Source: Kribbella catacumbae DSM 19601 (lineage in GTDB: Bacteria > Actinomycetota > Actinomycetes > Propionibacteriales > Kribbellaceae). From it: a stretch of 64,000 bases of DNA. This document shows positions 52,079-62,581 of the stretch, piece after piece (position 1 is the stretch's first letter; every line of letters starts with the position of its first letter). The notes beneath the pieces are model-generated. The model saw only the letters and a program-made list of their open reading frames with translations, was not told where the DNA came from and made no database searches. The position numbers and the translations under genes were made by a program. The stretch is from NCBI RefSeq assembly GCF_000372465.1, contig NZ_AQUZ01000005.1, positions 62,001 to 126,000 on the forward strand, given 5' to 3'.

Positions 52079-53022
52079 GCGGATCTCCCCTTCCGGAGCA
52101 ACTGGACGCAGATGGTCAGGACGAGGGTGGCGACGAACAGCAGGACGGCTCCCGCCGAGCCCACGCCGAGCCGGTTCTGTTCCAGCCCGAGCTTGTAGAT
52201 CAGGGTCATCACGACTTCGGTGGAACCGTTCGGCCCGCCGTTGGTCAGCAGGAAGACCTCGGTGAAACTCCGGAATCCACGCACCGCCGCGAGGACGAAG
52301 AGGATCGCGAACACCGGCCGCAGACCGGGCAGGGTGACGTGCAGAATCCGTTGCTTGGTCGACGCGCCGTCGACCGTCGCCGCCTCGTACAGGCCACGGT
52401 CGATGCCCGCCAGCCCGGCCAGGAAGATCATCATGTCGTACGGCGCGCCACGCCAGATCCCGGTGACCGCGATCGAGGCGAGCGAGGTGTCGGGGTCGTT
52501 GATGAACCCCGACGGACCGAGGCCGGCCAAGGCGATCACCTGGTTCATCAGGCCGTCGCTGGTCGGGTGGTACATGATCCGCCACAGCTCGGCGACCACG
52601 GCCATCGGTACGACGACCGGCAGGAACGCCGCCGACCGGATGAAGCTGAGCTTGCGGGTCTGGCCCTCCACCAGCAGGGCCAGCGTGAAGCCGAGCGCCA
52701 TCGCGCCGAACGTCTGCCCGACCGCCAGCACGATCGTGTTCCAGGTCGCCGACCGGAAGCTTTCCGACGACAGGATCTCACTGTAGTTGGCGGTGCCGAC
52801 CCAGGTGTTGCCGAGATAGGGCCGGACTTCCTGCACGGACATCGAGACGGCCTGGGCCATCGGGATGAACTTGAAGTACAGGAAGAGGATCAGCGCCGGC
52901 GCCAGGAACAGCCACGGAATCCACCACCGGCCACCCCGGCGCGCCTTGACCCGGGCGCCACTCCCCCGGCGTTGTACGCCGGGGGCAGCCGCTGAGGGCG
53001 GCGCGGCTTCTTTCACAGTCAC
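52075..53022 (-). CDS. Carbohydrate ABC transporter permease (MalF type), polyuronide locus
   Basis: A 315-residue permease. A basic N-terminal tail (RRGSGARVKARRGGRW) precedes six helices; the EAA loop reads GLYEAATVDGASTKQRILHV followed by TLPGLRP. GTG 53022 overlaps the stop of the binding-protein gene by 4 bp and its own stop overlaps the next permease by 4 bp. Confidence 0.92.
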   Translation of the reverse strand: MTVKEAAPPSAAAPGVQRRGSGARVKARRGGRWWIPWLFLAPALILFLYFKFIPMAQAVSMSVQEVRPYLGNTWVGTANYSEILSSESFRSATWNTIVLAVGQTFGAMALGFTLALLVEGQTRKLSFIRSAAFLPVVVPMAVVAELWRIMYHPTSDGLMNQVIALAGLGPSGFINDPDTSLASIAVTGIWRGAPYDMMIFLAGLAGIDRGLYEAATVDGASTKQRILHVTLPGLRPVFAILFVLAAVRGFRSFTEVFLLTNGGPNGSTEVVMTLIYKLGLEQNRLGVGSAGAVLLFVATLVLTICVQLLRKGRSA

Positions 53023-54344
53023 GATGCGTCGATGCCCTGCTGCTTGAGCGTCTCGGCCAGCTTGCCGTCGAGCTTGGTCAGCTCCGCGGTGACGTCCAGC
53101 CCACAGTCCGCGATCAGCGCGTTGACCGTGTCGGCGGTCGCCTGCCGGACCGGCGTCCAGTTCGGGATCGACGGTGAGTACCGGCCGTGGTCACGGTAGA
53201 CATCGGCGTACACCTTCCAGCGCGGATCCTTGCGGACCGAGGTGACGTCGACCGCCTTGTTGACCGGCAGTTGCACGTTGAAGGCCGCCTCGCCTTCCAT
53301 CCCGACCTTCTGCCCCTCGACGGAGACCACGAAGGAGGCGAACGCGTTCTGAGCGGCCTCGTTGGCCGACCCGGCCATCATGTAGACGCTGCCACCTTCG
53401 GCCAGCACAGTCGCGTCCTTCGCACCGGCGGGTACGGGCACGACCTCGTACTTGTCCTTGCCGAGCGACTTGTCGAACCGAGGCATCAGGTACGGGCCGA
53501 CGACGTACATGCCGGTCTTGCCTGCTTCGAAGGTCTCGTTGGTCGGCGGGGTGTCCATCGTCGCGGCACCGGGCTGGATGACCTTGCTCGTGCAGGCCAG
53601 GTCGCGGAACCACTTGGTGGCCGCCACGGACTCCGGTGTCGACATGGCCGGCTTGTACTTCCCGTCGGCTTGCTTGGCGATGAAGTCACCGCCGGCGCCC
53701 CAGAGGAAGTTGGAGAAGTACCAGGACGCGTACCCGCGCTTGGTCGAGCCGGGCACCGCCAGCCCGAAGGTGTCGTTCTTGCCGTTGCCGTCGGGGTCTT
53801 GGGTGGTGAACGCCTTTGCCAGCGCTACGAACTGATCCAGGTTCTTCGGCGCGGGCAGACCGGTCTTCGCCCGCCAGTCCTTGCGGATCAGCAGCGCGGT
53901 GGCCTGCGCGGAGTACGGGACGCCGTAGAGCTTGCCGTCACCGGCCCGTGCCGACGCCAGCGCGGTCTCGATCAGCTGGTCGCTGCCCGGTACGGCGGCC
54001 GGGTCGACCTCGCGGACGATCCCCTCGCTGACCATCGAACCCAGCTGGGCCGAGTCGTTCATCACGATGTCCGGCAGATCCTTCTGGGCGGCCCGCTGCG
54101 ACAGCTTCGTCTCGAAGTCGTCGAAGATCGCGGTGACGTCCACCTTCTGCCCGGTCTTGGCCTCGAAGGCCGCGGCCAGCTTCTTCATCCCCTTCTCGCC
54201 GTCCCCACCCGGCTTGGTCCGGGTCCACAGCTCCAGCGGCGCCTTCGGGTCCTGTTCGACCTTCGCGGCCCCACCGGAGTTGCAACCGGCCACCACAAGT
54301 ACAGCTCCCAGCCCCAGGGCAGCCCATCTCAACGACCTAGCCAT
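53019..54344 (-). CDS. Sugar ABC transporter substrate-binding lipoprotein, polyuronide locus
   Basis: A 441-residue binding protein. Signal peptide with lipobox VVAGC; mature part with LELWTRTKPGGDGEKGMKKL, DFETKLSQRAAQKDLPDIVM and YGVPYSAQATALLIRKDW typical of family 1 binding proteins. ATG 54344 has AGGAGAAGAAGGC upstream. First gene of the operon that continues with two permeases, the fucosidase remnant, a PL6 lyase, AraC and a second lyase; likely ligand is an oligouronide released by those lyases. Confidence 0.9.
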   Translation of the reverse strand: MARSLRWAALGLGAVLVVAGCNSGGAAKVEQDPKAPLELWTRTKPGGDGEKGMKKLAAAFEAKTGQKVDVTAIFDDFETKLSQRAAQKDLPDIVMNDSAQLGSMVSEGIVREVDPAAVPGSDQLIETALASARAGDGKLYGVPYSAQATALLIRKDWRAKTGLPAPKNLDQFVALAKAFTTQDPDGNGKNDTFGLAVPGSTKRGYASWYFSNFLWGAGGDFIAKQADGKYKPAMSTPESVAATKWFRDLACTSKVIQPGAATMDTPPTNETFEAGKTGMYVVGPYLMPRFDKSLGKDKYEVVPVPAGAKDATVLAEGGSVYMMAGSANEAAQNAFASFVVSVEGQKVGMEGEAAFNVQLPVNKAVDVTSVRKDPRWKVYADVYRDHGRYSPSIPNWTPVRQATADTVNALIADCGLDVTAELTKLDGKLAETLKQQGIDAS

Positions 54345-54399
54345 GCCTTCTTCTCCTGTCGACGAAGAGGCGAATTTGTACTTTTTGCGCCTCATTTCG

Positions 54400-54420
54400 T
54401 CGGAAGATAGCGCTTTCCGA
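54400..54420. promoter_or_regulatory. Candidate LacI-type operator upstream of the polyuronide operon
   Basis: TCGGAA-N9-TTCCGA (the centre includes AGCGCT) lies about 56-76 bp upstream of the binding-protein ATG. AGCGCTTTCC is a common half of actinomycete LacI operators. A TACAAA -10-like box follows (around 54374-54379). The local regulator is an AraC, so a LacI elsewhere would be involved. Confidence 0.45.
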
Positions 54421-54545
54421 GCGCAGGAGTCAATGATTCGGCCGATGATCAGGCTCAGGATGACGATCCCCCTGGAGCCGGCCGACGATCCTGAGGTGGT
54501 CGCCCAACCCGAGCCGCCCCCGGGTCCGGCGCCGTTCGCCTTCCC

Positions 54546-54659
54546 GGTGGCAAGCCCACATCTGGTGGGCTTGAACACCAAACGGTGGCCTCGGACAGTC
54601 TCTACCTTGTTCACGGTCGCCGGATGGTGTTCACGCCCACCAGATGTGGGCTTGCCACC
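54546..54659. repeat. 34-bp inverted repeat (33 of 34 matching), loop 46 nt
   Basis: Left arm 54546-54579 starts GGTGGCAAGCCCACATCTGG; the right arm 54626-54659 is its inverted copy with one mismatch. It lies in a 540-bp stretch without an intact gene, between the polyuronide operon promoter and a MerR remnant. The arms have no coding reading and their ends differ from the CCGGACCGCC family. May be a MITE-like remnant or a bidirectional terminator. Confidence 0.7.
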
Positions 54660-54718
54660 CCAGAGCAGCCTGCTCGCGGTGCAGGAGCGGGTGGCGGCGC
54701 CGGCGTGGGGTTCGCGGG

Positions 54719-54866
54719 TCAGGGGGTGCGGCGGTCTGGGGCCCAGAGGTGGTCGGCGTCGCCGGCGATGAGGTGGCCCCGATACACACCGATCTTGTGA
54801 TCGATCAGCTCGAGGTTCTCCTGCAGCTCAGCGAGCTTGCTCAGCACGAGCAGTTGGGCAGCCGGT
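54719..54866 (-). pseudogene. C-terminal remnant of a MerR-family regulator
   Basis: The minus strand reads QLLVLSKL followed by LAELQENLELIDHKIGVY, then RGHLIAGDADHLWAP and a stop at 54719. This is the dimerisation-helix tail of MerR regulators. The DNA-binding half is missing; upstream the frame runs into the neighbouring gene's 3' end. Stable coding-like codon choice suggests recent loss. Confidence 0.6.
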
Positions 54867-54884
54867 ACTGCAGCGGCGGTCGAC

Positions 54885-55427
54885 TCAGCGGGGTGATGGC
54901 GACGCGTTGGGATTGCGTCCGAGGGCCGATTCGCCTTGACGGACAGTGCGAGCAGTCAGCGTGCCATCCGTCGTCTGCCCGCTCACGACCACCTGCTCAC
55001 CCGCCTTGAGATCAGCGGCGGTGCCCTTGGTGGTCATCTCGATCGACGTGTCGCCGGTCAGCTTCACCGTGACGTCACCGTTCTGCGTCTTCACGACCAG
55101 CTGCGAGCTCGTCGCGGACACAACCGTGCCGATCGCGGCACTCCCCCCGCCAGGCGCCTGCCCCTGACCCTGACCCTGGCCACGGAAACCGCCGTACCCA
55201 GCCCCTCCCGCACCTGGACCCCCAGCCTGCGTCGTCGCCGTGCTGTCCTTCGCGAACGCGGCATGCAGTCCAGCGCCGCCGGCCAGCCCGATCGCCAGGA
55301 CGACGATCCCCGCCAGCACAGCCGTTGCCGCAGGCAAGTTCAGGGTCTTCTTCGGTTTCAGCGCCTCGCCGACCTCTTCGTCGGTACCGATCTGGGCGAA
55401 CTCGTCATCGGGGTGGGGCGTGCTCAT
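54885..55427 (-). CDS. DUF5666-like membrane-anchored exported protein
   Basis: A 180-residue protein. A charged N-terminus, one helix (about 37-58), a Gly/Gln-rich linker (GQGQGQGQ) and a beta domain of the DUF5666/OB-like kind: IGTVVSATSSQLVVKTQNGD, DLKAGEQVVVSGQTTDGTLTA. Last gene of the efflux operon. ATG 55427 has GAGAGG 7 nt upstream; an ATG at 55442 overlapping the permease stop (ATGA) is an equally possible coupled start. Role unknown, perhaps an accessory to the MacAB-like exporter. Confidence 0.7.
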   Translation of the reverse strand: MSTPHPDDEFAQIGTDEEVGEALKPKKTLNLPAATAVLAGIVVLAIGLAGGAGLHAAFAKDSTATTQAGGPGAGGAGYGGFRGQGQGQGQAPGGGSAAIGTVVSATSSQLVVKTQNGDVTVKLTGDTSIEMTTKGTAADLKAGEQVVVSGQTTDGTLTARTVRQGESALGRNPNASPSPR

Positions 55428-55438
55428 CAGGGAGCCTC

Positions 55439-57349
<1,911 letters not shown>

Positions 57350-57360
<11 letters not shown>

Positions 57361-58681
57361 GGTTCGCTCCCCCGCCAGTACCCGCGCCCGGGAACTGACC
57401 GCCACCGGGTTGAGCCGGGAACTGTCCGGTCCGCCCGCTTTGACCAGTGGCCGCGCCGATCGCACCCTGAAGCAACTCGATCTGGTCGCCCTCCACGAGG
57501 CCGGACGTGATCTGCGTGAAGCTGCCGCCCTGGACACCGACCTGTACTTCGCGGCTGCCGCCGCCGTTGGCCATCGTCACCGTGTGCGTCGTCCCGCTGG
57601 TGACGATCGCCGTGGTCGGCACGTACAGGGCGTTGGTCGCCTTGGCCGTCTGGACGGTCACGTTCGCGGTCTGCCCGATTCGGGCCGACGCCGGGACCTT
57701 CGCGAGGGTGAAGGTGGCCGAGTAGGAGACCACGCCGTTGGTCGTCGTGGGAGTCGGCGACACCGAGGTGAGGGTCGCGGTGAGCGTGCTGCCCGGATCG
57801 GCGTTCAGGGTGACCGTCGCGGCCTGCTTCGCCTTGATCTTGATCGCGTCGGCCTCTGGGAAGGCCGCGACCACCTGGAGCGTCTTGAGGTCCGCGATGT
57901 CGACGAAGCCATCGCCGGCTGCCGTAGTCGTCGTGGTGCTGCCGGCCGTATTACCGGAGCCCTGACCGGTGCCTGTTGTGCCGCTCGAACCTCCGGCGAC
58001 AGAGCCGACCGAACCGTTCACCGCGGTGATGGTGCCCCCGATCGGCGCCGTCAGGGTTGTCGCGGCGACGGCGGCCTGCGCGGCTTCGAGGTTCTGGTCG
58101 GCCTGTTCCTTGTCGGCCTTCGAGCGAGCCAGACTGGCCTTCGCGTTCGTGACCACGACCTCAGGGCTCTGGCCCTGGTTCTGCGTCTGCGTCTGGGTCT
58201 GCGTTTGAGTCGGCTGGCCAGGGGTCGGTGTTGGCGTCGGCTCGGCCTCGGCGGCTTCGGCCTCCTCAGCAGCCGTCTCCGCGTCGTCGAGGGTGTCCTC
58301 CGCGGCCGTCACGGAGTTCGCCGCCGCGATCTGGTTCTGCTCAGCAATCCGTACTTCGCGCTGCGCGGCGGCCGGGTCGATCTTCGCGATCGACGCGCCC
58401 TTGGCCACCACCTGGCCCACCTTCACCAGCACCGCCGTCACGGTGCCCGAAGTAGCGAACTGCGGTGAAGCAGTCTGAGCGCTTTGCAGAGTGCCGCTCG
58501 AGCTCACCCCGGCGGTCACCTCGCCCCGGGCCACGGTCACCGTCGGACGCGTCGTACCGGCCGCTTCGGACTCGGGCCGGAAGAAGAGCAGGTAGGCGGT
58601 GGTAGCGATGGCCAGGACGACGGCCACCAGGGCCAAGTTCAGGAGGCTGAGGCCACGAAGTTTGCGGCGTGCTTTGGTCAC
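57350..58681 (-). CDS. HlyD/MacA-type efflux adaptor (membrane fusion protein)
   Basis: A 443-residue adaptor with one N-terminal helix (about 10-35), lipoyl half (TVTVARGEVTAGVSSSGTLQ), a coiled hairpin (AEQNQIAAANSVTAAEDTLD; ASLARSKADKEQADQNLEAA) interrupted by a low-complexity stretch with PTPTPTP and repeated TQ pairs, and the beta-barrel end (VGVQGGSFTQITSGLVEGD). A Gly/Thr-rich loop near 285-315 is likewise unusual. Gram-positive adaptors pass substrate from the ATP-driven permease outward. GTG 58681 is the start; the gene overlaps the ATPase by 11 bp. Confidence 0.87.
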
Positions 58682-58755
58682 GGACGCAGACGCTAGGGGC
58701 GCTGGCTGAGGAACTGATCCCGACAGCCTGGCAACTCGCTGTGAAAACCGGCCAA

Positions 58756-60012
58756 TCAGTCGAGGTGACCCAAGACTTCCTCGAGCCGGCGGGCCAGGAA
58801 GGCACGTTCCACCTCGTTGCCAGTCATCGCCAACGCCTCCTCGTACGACGTGGCCGCGTCCGCCCACCGACCGAGCCGGCTGAGGAAGTCGGCACGCGCG
58901 GCGCTCAGGTAGCCGTAGGTGCTCAGCGCCGGCTCATCCTGCAGCGGCGAGAGCGCCTCCAGGCCGGCCTCCGGTCCGTCCCGATACCCGATCGCGACCG
59001 CGCGGTTCAGCTCGACGACTGGCGACGGCCACAGCCGACGCAGTACGTCGTACAGGCCGGCGACCTCGACCCAGTCGGTGTCCTCCCACGTGGCTGCCTC
59101 GGTGTGCACCGCGACGATCGCCGCCTGGACCGAGTACCTCGTCGCGCCCGCGCTTCGCAGTACCTCGGTCAGCAGCGCCGCGCCTTCCTCGATCAGCCCG
59201 GCGTCCCAGCGCGTCCGATCCTGCTCGGCGAGCAGGACGAGTTCCCCGCTGTCGGAGAGCCGGGTGTCTCGGCGGGAGTCGGTGAGCAGCAGCAACGCCA
59301 GCAAACCGGCCACGTCGCTACTGCCGGGCAGCAACTGGCGCAGGTTCCGGGCGAGGCGGATGGCACCGTCGACGAGGTCTCGCCTGACCAACTGGGAGCC
59401 GAACGGCGCGGCGTGGCCGGTGGTGAAGACCAAATGCACGACCTCGAGGACGGCATCGACGCGGGCCGGCAACTCGGCGCGATCCGGCACCCGGTACGGG
59501 ATCCGGGCGGCACTGATCTTCTTCTTCGCTCGCGTGATCCGGGCTGCCATGGCCGCGTCCTGGACCAGGAACGCCCGCGCCACCTCCGTCGTGGACAGGC
59601 CGCACACCAGCCGCAGGGTCAGCGCCACCTGGGCATCACGCGACAGCGCCGGATGGCAGCAAGTGAAGATGAGTCGCAGCAAGTCGTCGGCGACCTCCTG
59701 CGGATCGGGAACATCCTCCGGTCCTGCCGCCACGTCGTCCATGACGAGTAAAGGCAGGGCCGAGCGCAGTACCGACTCCCGCCGCAGGAGGTCCCTTGCA
59801 CGGTTGCGCGCGACGGTGGTCAGCCAGGCGCCGGGGCGGTCCGGTACGCCGTTGGCGGCCCAGTGCGACAGCGCCTTGGTATACGCGTCCTGCGTGCACT
59901 CCTCGGCGAGGTCGAGATCGCGCGCCACGCGCACCGTCGCGGCGAGCACTCTGGCCCACTCGTGACGGTGCGCGTGAGCGACGGCTTCCGCGACGTCGGC
60001 GTACTGCGTCAA
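58756..60012 (-). CDS. RNA polymerase sigma factor, ECF42 type (DUF6596 tail)
   Basis: A 418-residue sigma factor. Region 2 contains LAEECTQDAYTKALSHW and GAWLTTVARNRARDLLRR; region 4 contains LSRDAQVALTLRLVCGLSTTEVARAFL. A long C-terminal domain (from about 190; GLYDVLRRLWPSPVVELNRAVA, YGYLSAARADFLSRLGRW) of TPR-like helices marks the ECF42 group, which has no anti-sigma factor. It overlaps its DGPF partner by 4 bp, the standard pairing of the group. Confidence 0.92.
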   Translation of the reverse strand: MTQYADVAEAVAHAHRHEWARVLAATVRVARDLDLAEECTQDAYTKALSHWAANGVPDRPGAWLTTVARNRARDLLRRESVLRSALPLLVMDDVAAGPEDVPDPQEVADDLLRLIFTCCHPALSRDAQVALTLRLVCGLSTTEVARAFLVQDAAMAARITRAKKKISAARIPYRVPDRAELPARVDAVLEVVHLVFTTGHAAPFGSQLVRRDLVDGAIRLARNLRQLLPGSSDVAGLLALLLLTDSRRDTRLSDSGELVLLAEQDRTRWDAGLIEEGAALLTEVLRSAGATRYSVQAAIVAVHTEAATWEDTDWVEVAGLYDVLRRLWPSPVVELNRAVAIGYRDGPEAGLEALSPLQDEPALSTYGYLSAARADFLSRLGRWADAATSYEEALAMTGNEVERAFLARRLEEVLGHLD

Positions 60013-60386
60013 GCCGACGCCGTCCCGGTCTGGTCGGGCCCGTTGACCGGCCGGACCTCTACGCCGCTGTGTGCCTCCGAGACCTCGGGCAGCAGCCGGG
60101 CGAGCGCGAGCGCCGCATCGAGGTCGGCTGCCTCCACCAGGTAGTACCCGCCGAGTGCCTCCTTGGTCTCCAGGAACGGCCCGTCGGTCGCTGTCGGCGT
60201 GCCGCTGAGGTTGCCGCGCAGGGTGGTCGCGGTCGTCGTCGGCAGCAGTTCATGTCCGGCCAGGATCGCGTCGCCGGCCGCGGCCACGAAGGCGGCGTGC
60301 CCCGCACCGAGGTCGGCCAACTGCTGCTCGGACATCCCTTCCCAGATCTGCTCGTTGCCGTAAATGAGGAGCAGGTACTTCGCCAT
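60009..60386 (-). CDS. DGPF/YCII-domain protein (ECF42 partner)
   Basis: A 125-residue protein with the start MAKYLLLIYGNEQIW, the family motif TATDGPFLETKEALGG and YYLVEAADLDAALALA. Encoded next to ECF42 sigma factors throughout actinomycetes; thought to belong to their target regulon. ATG 60386 is chosen from homology; ATG 60395 is three codons further up. The ECF42 promoter motif (TGTCGA) is not obvious upstream. Confidence 0.85.
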   Translation of the reverse strand: MAKYLLLIYGNEQIWEGMSEQQLADLGAGHAAFVAAAGDAILAGHELLPTTTATTLRGNLSGTPTATDGPFLETKEALGGYYLVEAADLDAALALARLLPEVSEAHSGVEVRPVNGPDQTGTASA

Positions 60387-60613
60387 CTCGGACATCCCAT
60401 CGCTCGGGGGCCTGGTAACGGCCCGTCTACCTTGACGACGAACGAGCCGGCCGCTCATCGATGCTCCTGGCCCCCAAGTCTTGGCAACTCACAGTGAACG
60501 GACACGCCCGGCTGACTGTGGCCTGCGACACACAGTGATTTGTGAACACTCAATGACAGGGGGTGATGACGGTGCTGTCAGGTGCGTACCTTGGGCTCGG
60601 GCATGCCAAAATG

Positions 60614-60639
60614 GGAATGATCCGGGTCGGCCGACCGTT
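60614..60639 (+). promoter_or_regulatory. SigR-type promoter of rbpA (GGAAT-N18-GTT)
   Basis: GGAAT at 60614-60618 and GTT at 60637-60639 are separated by exactly 18 bases, the consensus for SigR/SigH promoters controlling thiol-stress genes. In Streptomyces rbpA is a SigR target. The GTT is 31 bp upstream of the ATG. Confidence 0.8.
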
Positions 60640-60669
60640 GGCACGGATGACGAATCTCGGAGGTTTGAC

Positions 60670-61053
60670 ATGTCTAATCGCGTTCTGCGTGGTTCGGGGC
60701 TGGGTGGGGTCAGCTTCGAGGATGACCGTGGCGTGGAGTTCGCGCCGCGCCAGATGATCACATACGACTGCCCACGTGGCCACGTGGTCGAGGTAACGAT
60801 GGCGCACGACGCCGAGGTACCGGCGATCTGGGAGTGCCCCCACTGCGGCAGCGAGGCCGCCCGTTCGACCGGTGAGAAGCCGGAGCCGAAGCAGGAGAAG
60901 CCGGCCCGTACGCACTGGGACATGCTGCGCGAGCGTCGCAGCATCTCAGAGCTGGAGGAACTGCTCGCCGAGCGAGTCGCGTTGCTCCGTTCCGGTGAGA
61001 TCGGCCCAGCCCACCTCCACCGGACCCGCTCCACCGGCAAGCGCAGCGCCTGA
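60670..61053 (+). CDS. rbpA: RNA polymerase-binding protein RbpA
   Basis: A 127-residue actinobacterial transcription factor that binds sigma factor and stabilises open complexes. MSNRVLRGSGLGGVSFEDD (core-binding tail), zinc residues Cys34, His38, Cys56, Cys59 (CPRGH, CPHCG), and the sigma-interacting THWDMLRERRSISELEELL (about 81-99) are all canonical. GGAGG lies 7 nt before ATG 60670. A SigR-type promoter lies upstream and a perfect hairpin terminator downstream. The short tail after the sigma helix is slightly longer than usual. Confidence 0.97.
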   Translation: MSNRVLRGSGLGGVSFEDDRGVEFAPRQMITYDCPRGHVVEVTMAHDAEVPAIWECPHCGSEAARSTGEKPEPKQEKPARTHWDMLRERRSISELEELLAERVALLRSGEIGPAHLHRTRSTGKRSA

Positions 61054-61061
61054 CACACCCC

Positions 61062-61098
61062 GAACGGGCCGTCACCACCAGGTGGTGACGGCCCGTTC
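61062..61098 (+). terminator. Perfect hairpin terminator after rbpA
   Basis: GAACGGGCCGTCACCACC and its exact inverse complement with one unpaired A between; starts 9 bp after the rbpA stop. Also positioned to stop the convergent P450 gene. Confidence 0.8.
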
Positions 61099-61135
61099 GT
61101 CATGTCCGGCCGCGTCCGGGCATGAACGCGCCGGC

Positions 61136-62398
61136 TCAGTCGGGAGGGAAAACGGACACCGGCAGGGCGGCGAGCCCGTGTAGCAGCGCGCTGCTGGTCC
61201 ACTCCACCTCTTCGGCCGGTACTGCGAGCCGCAGATCCGGGTACCGCGCCAGCAACCGGTCCAGCGCGATCTCGATCTGCATCTTCGCCATCGGAATCCC
61301 GATGCAGTAGTGCGGCCCGTGCCCGAACGAGAACGTGTTCTGTGGGCACCTGGTCACGTCGAGCCGGTCCGGATCCGGGAAACGGGTCTCGTCGCGGTTC
61401 GCCGAGCCCCAGGACAGCGCCAGGATCTGGTTCGCCGGAATCAGCACGTCGCCGACCTGGATCTCGGCCTTCGTGAACCGGAACGTGCCCACCGAAGCAG
61501 CCGGGTCGTACCGCATCAGCTCGTCCACCGCCATCGGGATCAGGGACGGATCGGCCCGCAGCTTGGCCAGTTCCCCGGGATGGGTGAGCAGGTTGAACAC
61601 CCCGTTGCCGATCGAGTGCACCGTGGTGACGTGGCCCGCGGTCACCACGATGAAGATCATCCCGACGATCTCCGCCTGGGTCAGCGGCTCCCGGCCACCA
61701 CCGGCGCGGATCAGCTCGGTGATCATGTCGTCGCCGGGATTGGCCCGGCGTTCGTCGACCAGCGCGTTGGCGTAGGCGATCATCTTCGCCGAGGCCTCGG
61801 CGACCTCGTCCGGGTCCTGACCGGCACCGGTCAGCGTGCCTGACCACCTGCGGAAGTTCTCCCGGTCCTCCTCCGGCATCCCGAACAGGTCGCAGATCGT
61901 CCCCAGCGGCAACGGCCACGCGAAGGCGGCCAGCAGGTCGACCACCGGCGCCTCGGCCAGCCTGTCCAGCAGCTTTTCGACTGCTACCTCGACTCCGGGC
62001 CGCAACGCCTCTTGCCGGGCCGGGGTGATCGCGTGCATCGCCAGTGCCCGCAATCGGGAGTGTCCGGGCGGGTCGCTGTTCAGCACGTGCGCCGCCAACT
62101 CGTCGTCGAAGCCCGGTTCGGCCTCGTCCTCCTCCGGTCCACCGGTATGCATCGGCGAGGCCAGTGTCGAGTGCCTGGCGTACATCTCGTTCAGACGGCG
62201 GCCGTCCTTGCCGACCCTCGGGTCCAGGGCCAGTGCGCGGCAGTCGTCGTACCGCGGGACCAGCCAGACCTTGGCGCCGTGCGGAAAGATCACCTCGTGG
62301 ACCCGTCCGTCGCCGCGGAATCTTCGCAGGTAGGCGGCCTGGTGCTGTACGAAGTCCTCGCCCAGCTCCTCGATCGCCTGCAATGCGTCATCCAACAT
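61136..62398 (-). CDS. Cytochrome P450
   Basis: A 420-residue soluble P450 of bacterial class I. Haem loop FGHGPHYCIG with Cys365, ExxR at Glu293/Arg296 (DELMRYD), and the I-helix TAGHVTTVHS (about 253-262). In typical P450s the I-helix reads AGxE/DT: here Val257 takes the acid position, keeping the Thr. That changes proton delivery and is seen in P450s with atypical reactions. ATG 62398 (MLDDALQ) has GGAGG 8 nt upstream. No ferredoxin gene is adjacent. Divergent to an MFS transporter. Substrate unknown. Confidence 0.9.
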   Translation of the reverse strand: MLDDALQAIEELGEDFVQHQAAYLRRFRGDGRVHEVIFPHGAKVWLVPRYDDCRALALDPRVGKDGRRLNEMYARHSTLASPMHTGGPEEDEAEPGFDDELAAHVLNSDPPGHSRLRALAMHAITPARQEALRPGVEVAVEKLLDRLAEAPVVDLLAAFAWPLPLGTICDLFGMPEEDRENFRRWSGTLTGAGQDPDEVAEASAKMIAYANALVDERRANPGDDMITELIRAGGGREPLTQAEIVGMIFIVVTAGHVTTVHSIGNGVFNLLTHPGELAKLRADPSLIPMAVDELMRYDPAASVGTFRFTKAEIQVGDVLIPANQILALSWGSANRDETRFPDPDRLDVTRCPQNTFSFGHGPHYCIGIPMAKMQIEIALDRLLARYPDLRLAVPAEEVEWTSSALLHGLAALPVSVFPPD

Positions 62399-62581
62399 AC
62401 GTTTGTCCTCCCCCACTTTCGTGTTTCCCCTTGTCTGGAAGGAGTTGCAGGCCCTCGATCACTGATACACCCGAGCTGTATCACCAGCAGCGTCGCGGTT
62501 CTCTAGTCAGTGACAGGACCAGTTGGGGGCCTGCCCTGGCGGCTGGGGCGGGGCGGGGCGCAGAAGCAGGGGGCTACACCG

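Noticed and set aside
60387..60480. An ECF42 promoter (TGTCGA -35) before the DGPF gene
   Set aside because: No TGTCGA was found at a suitable distance.
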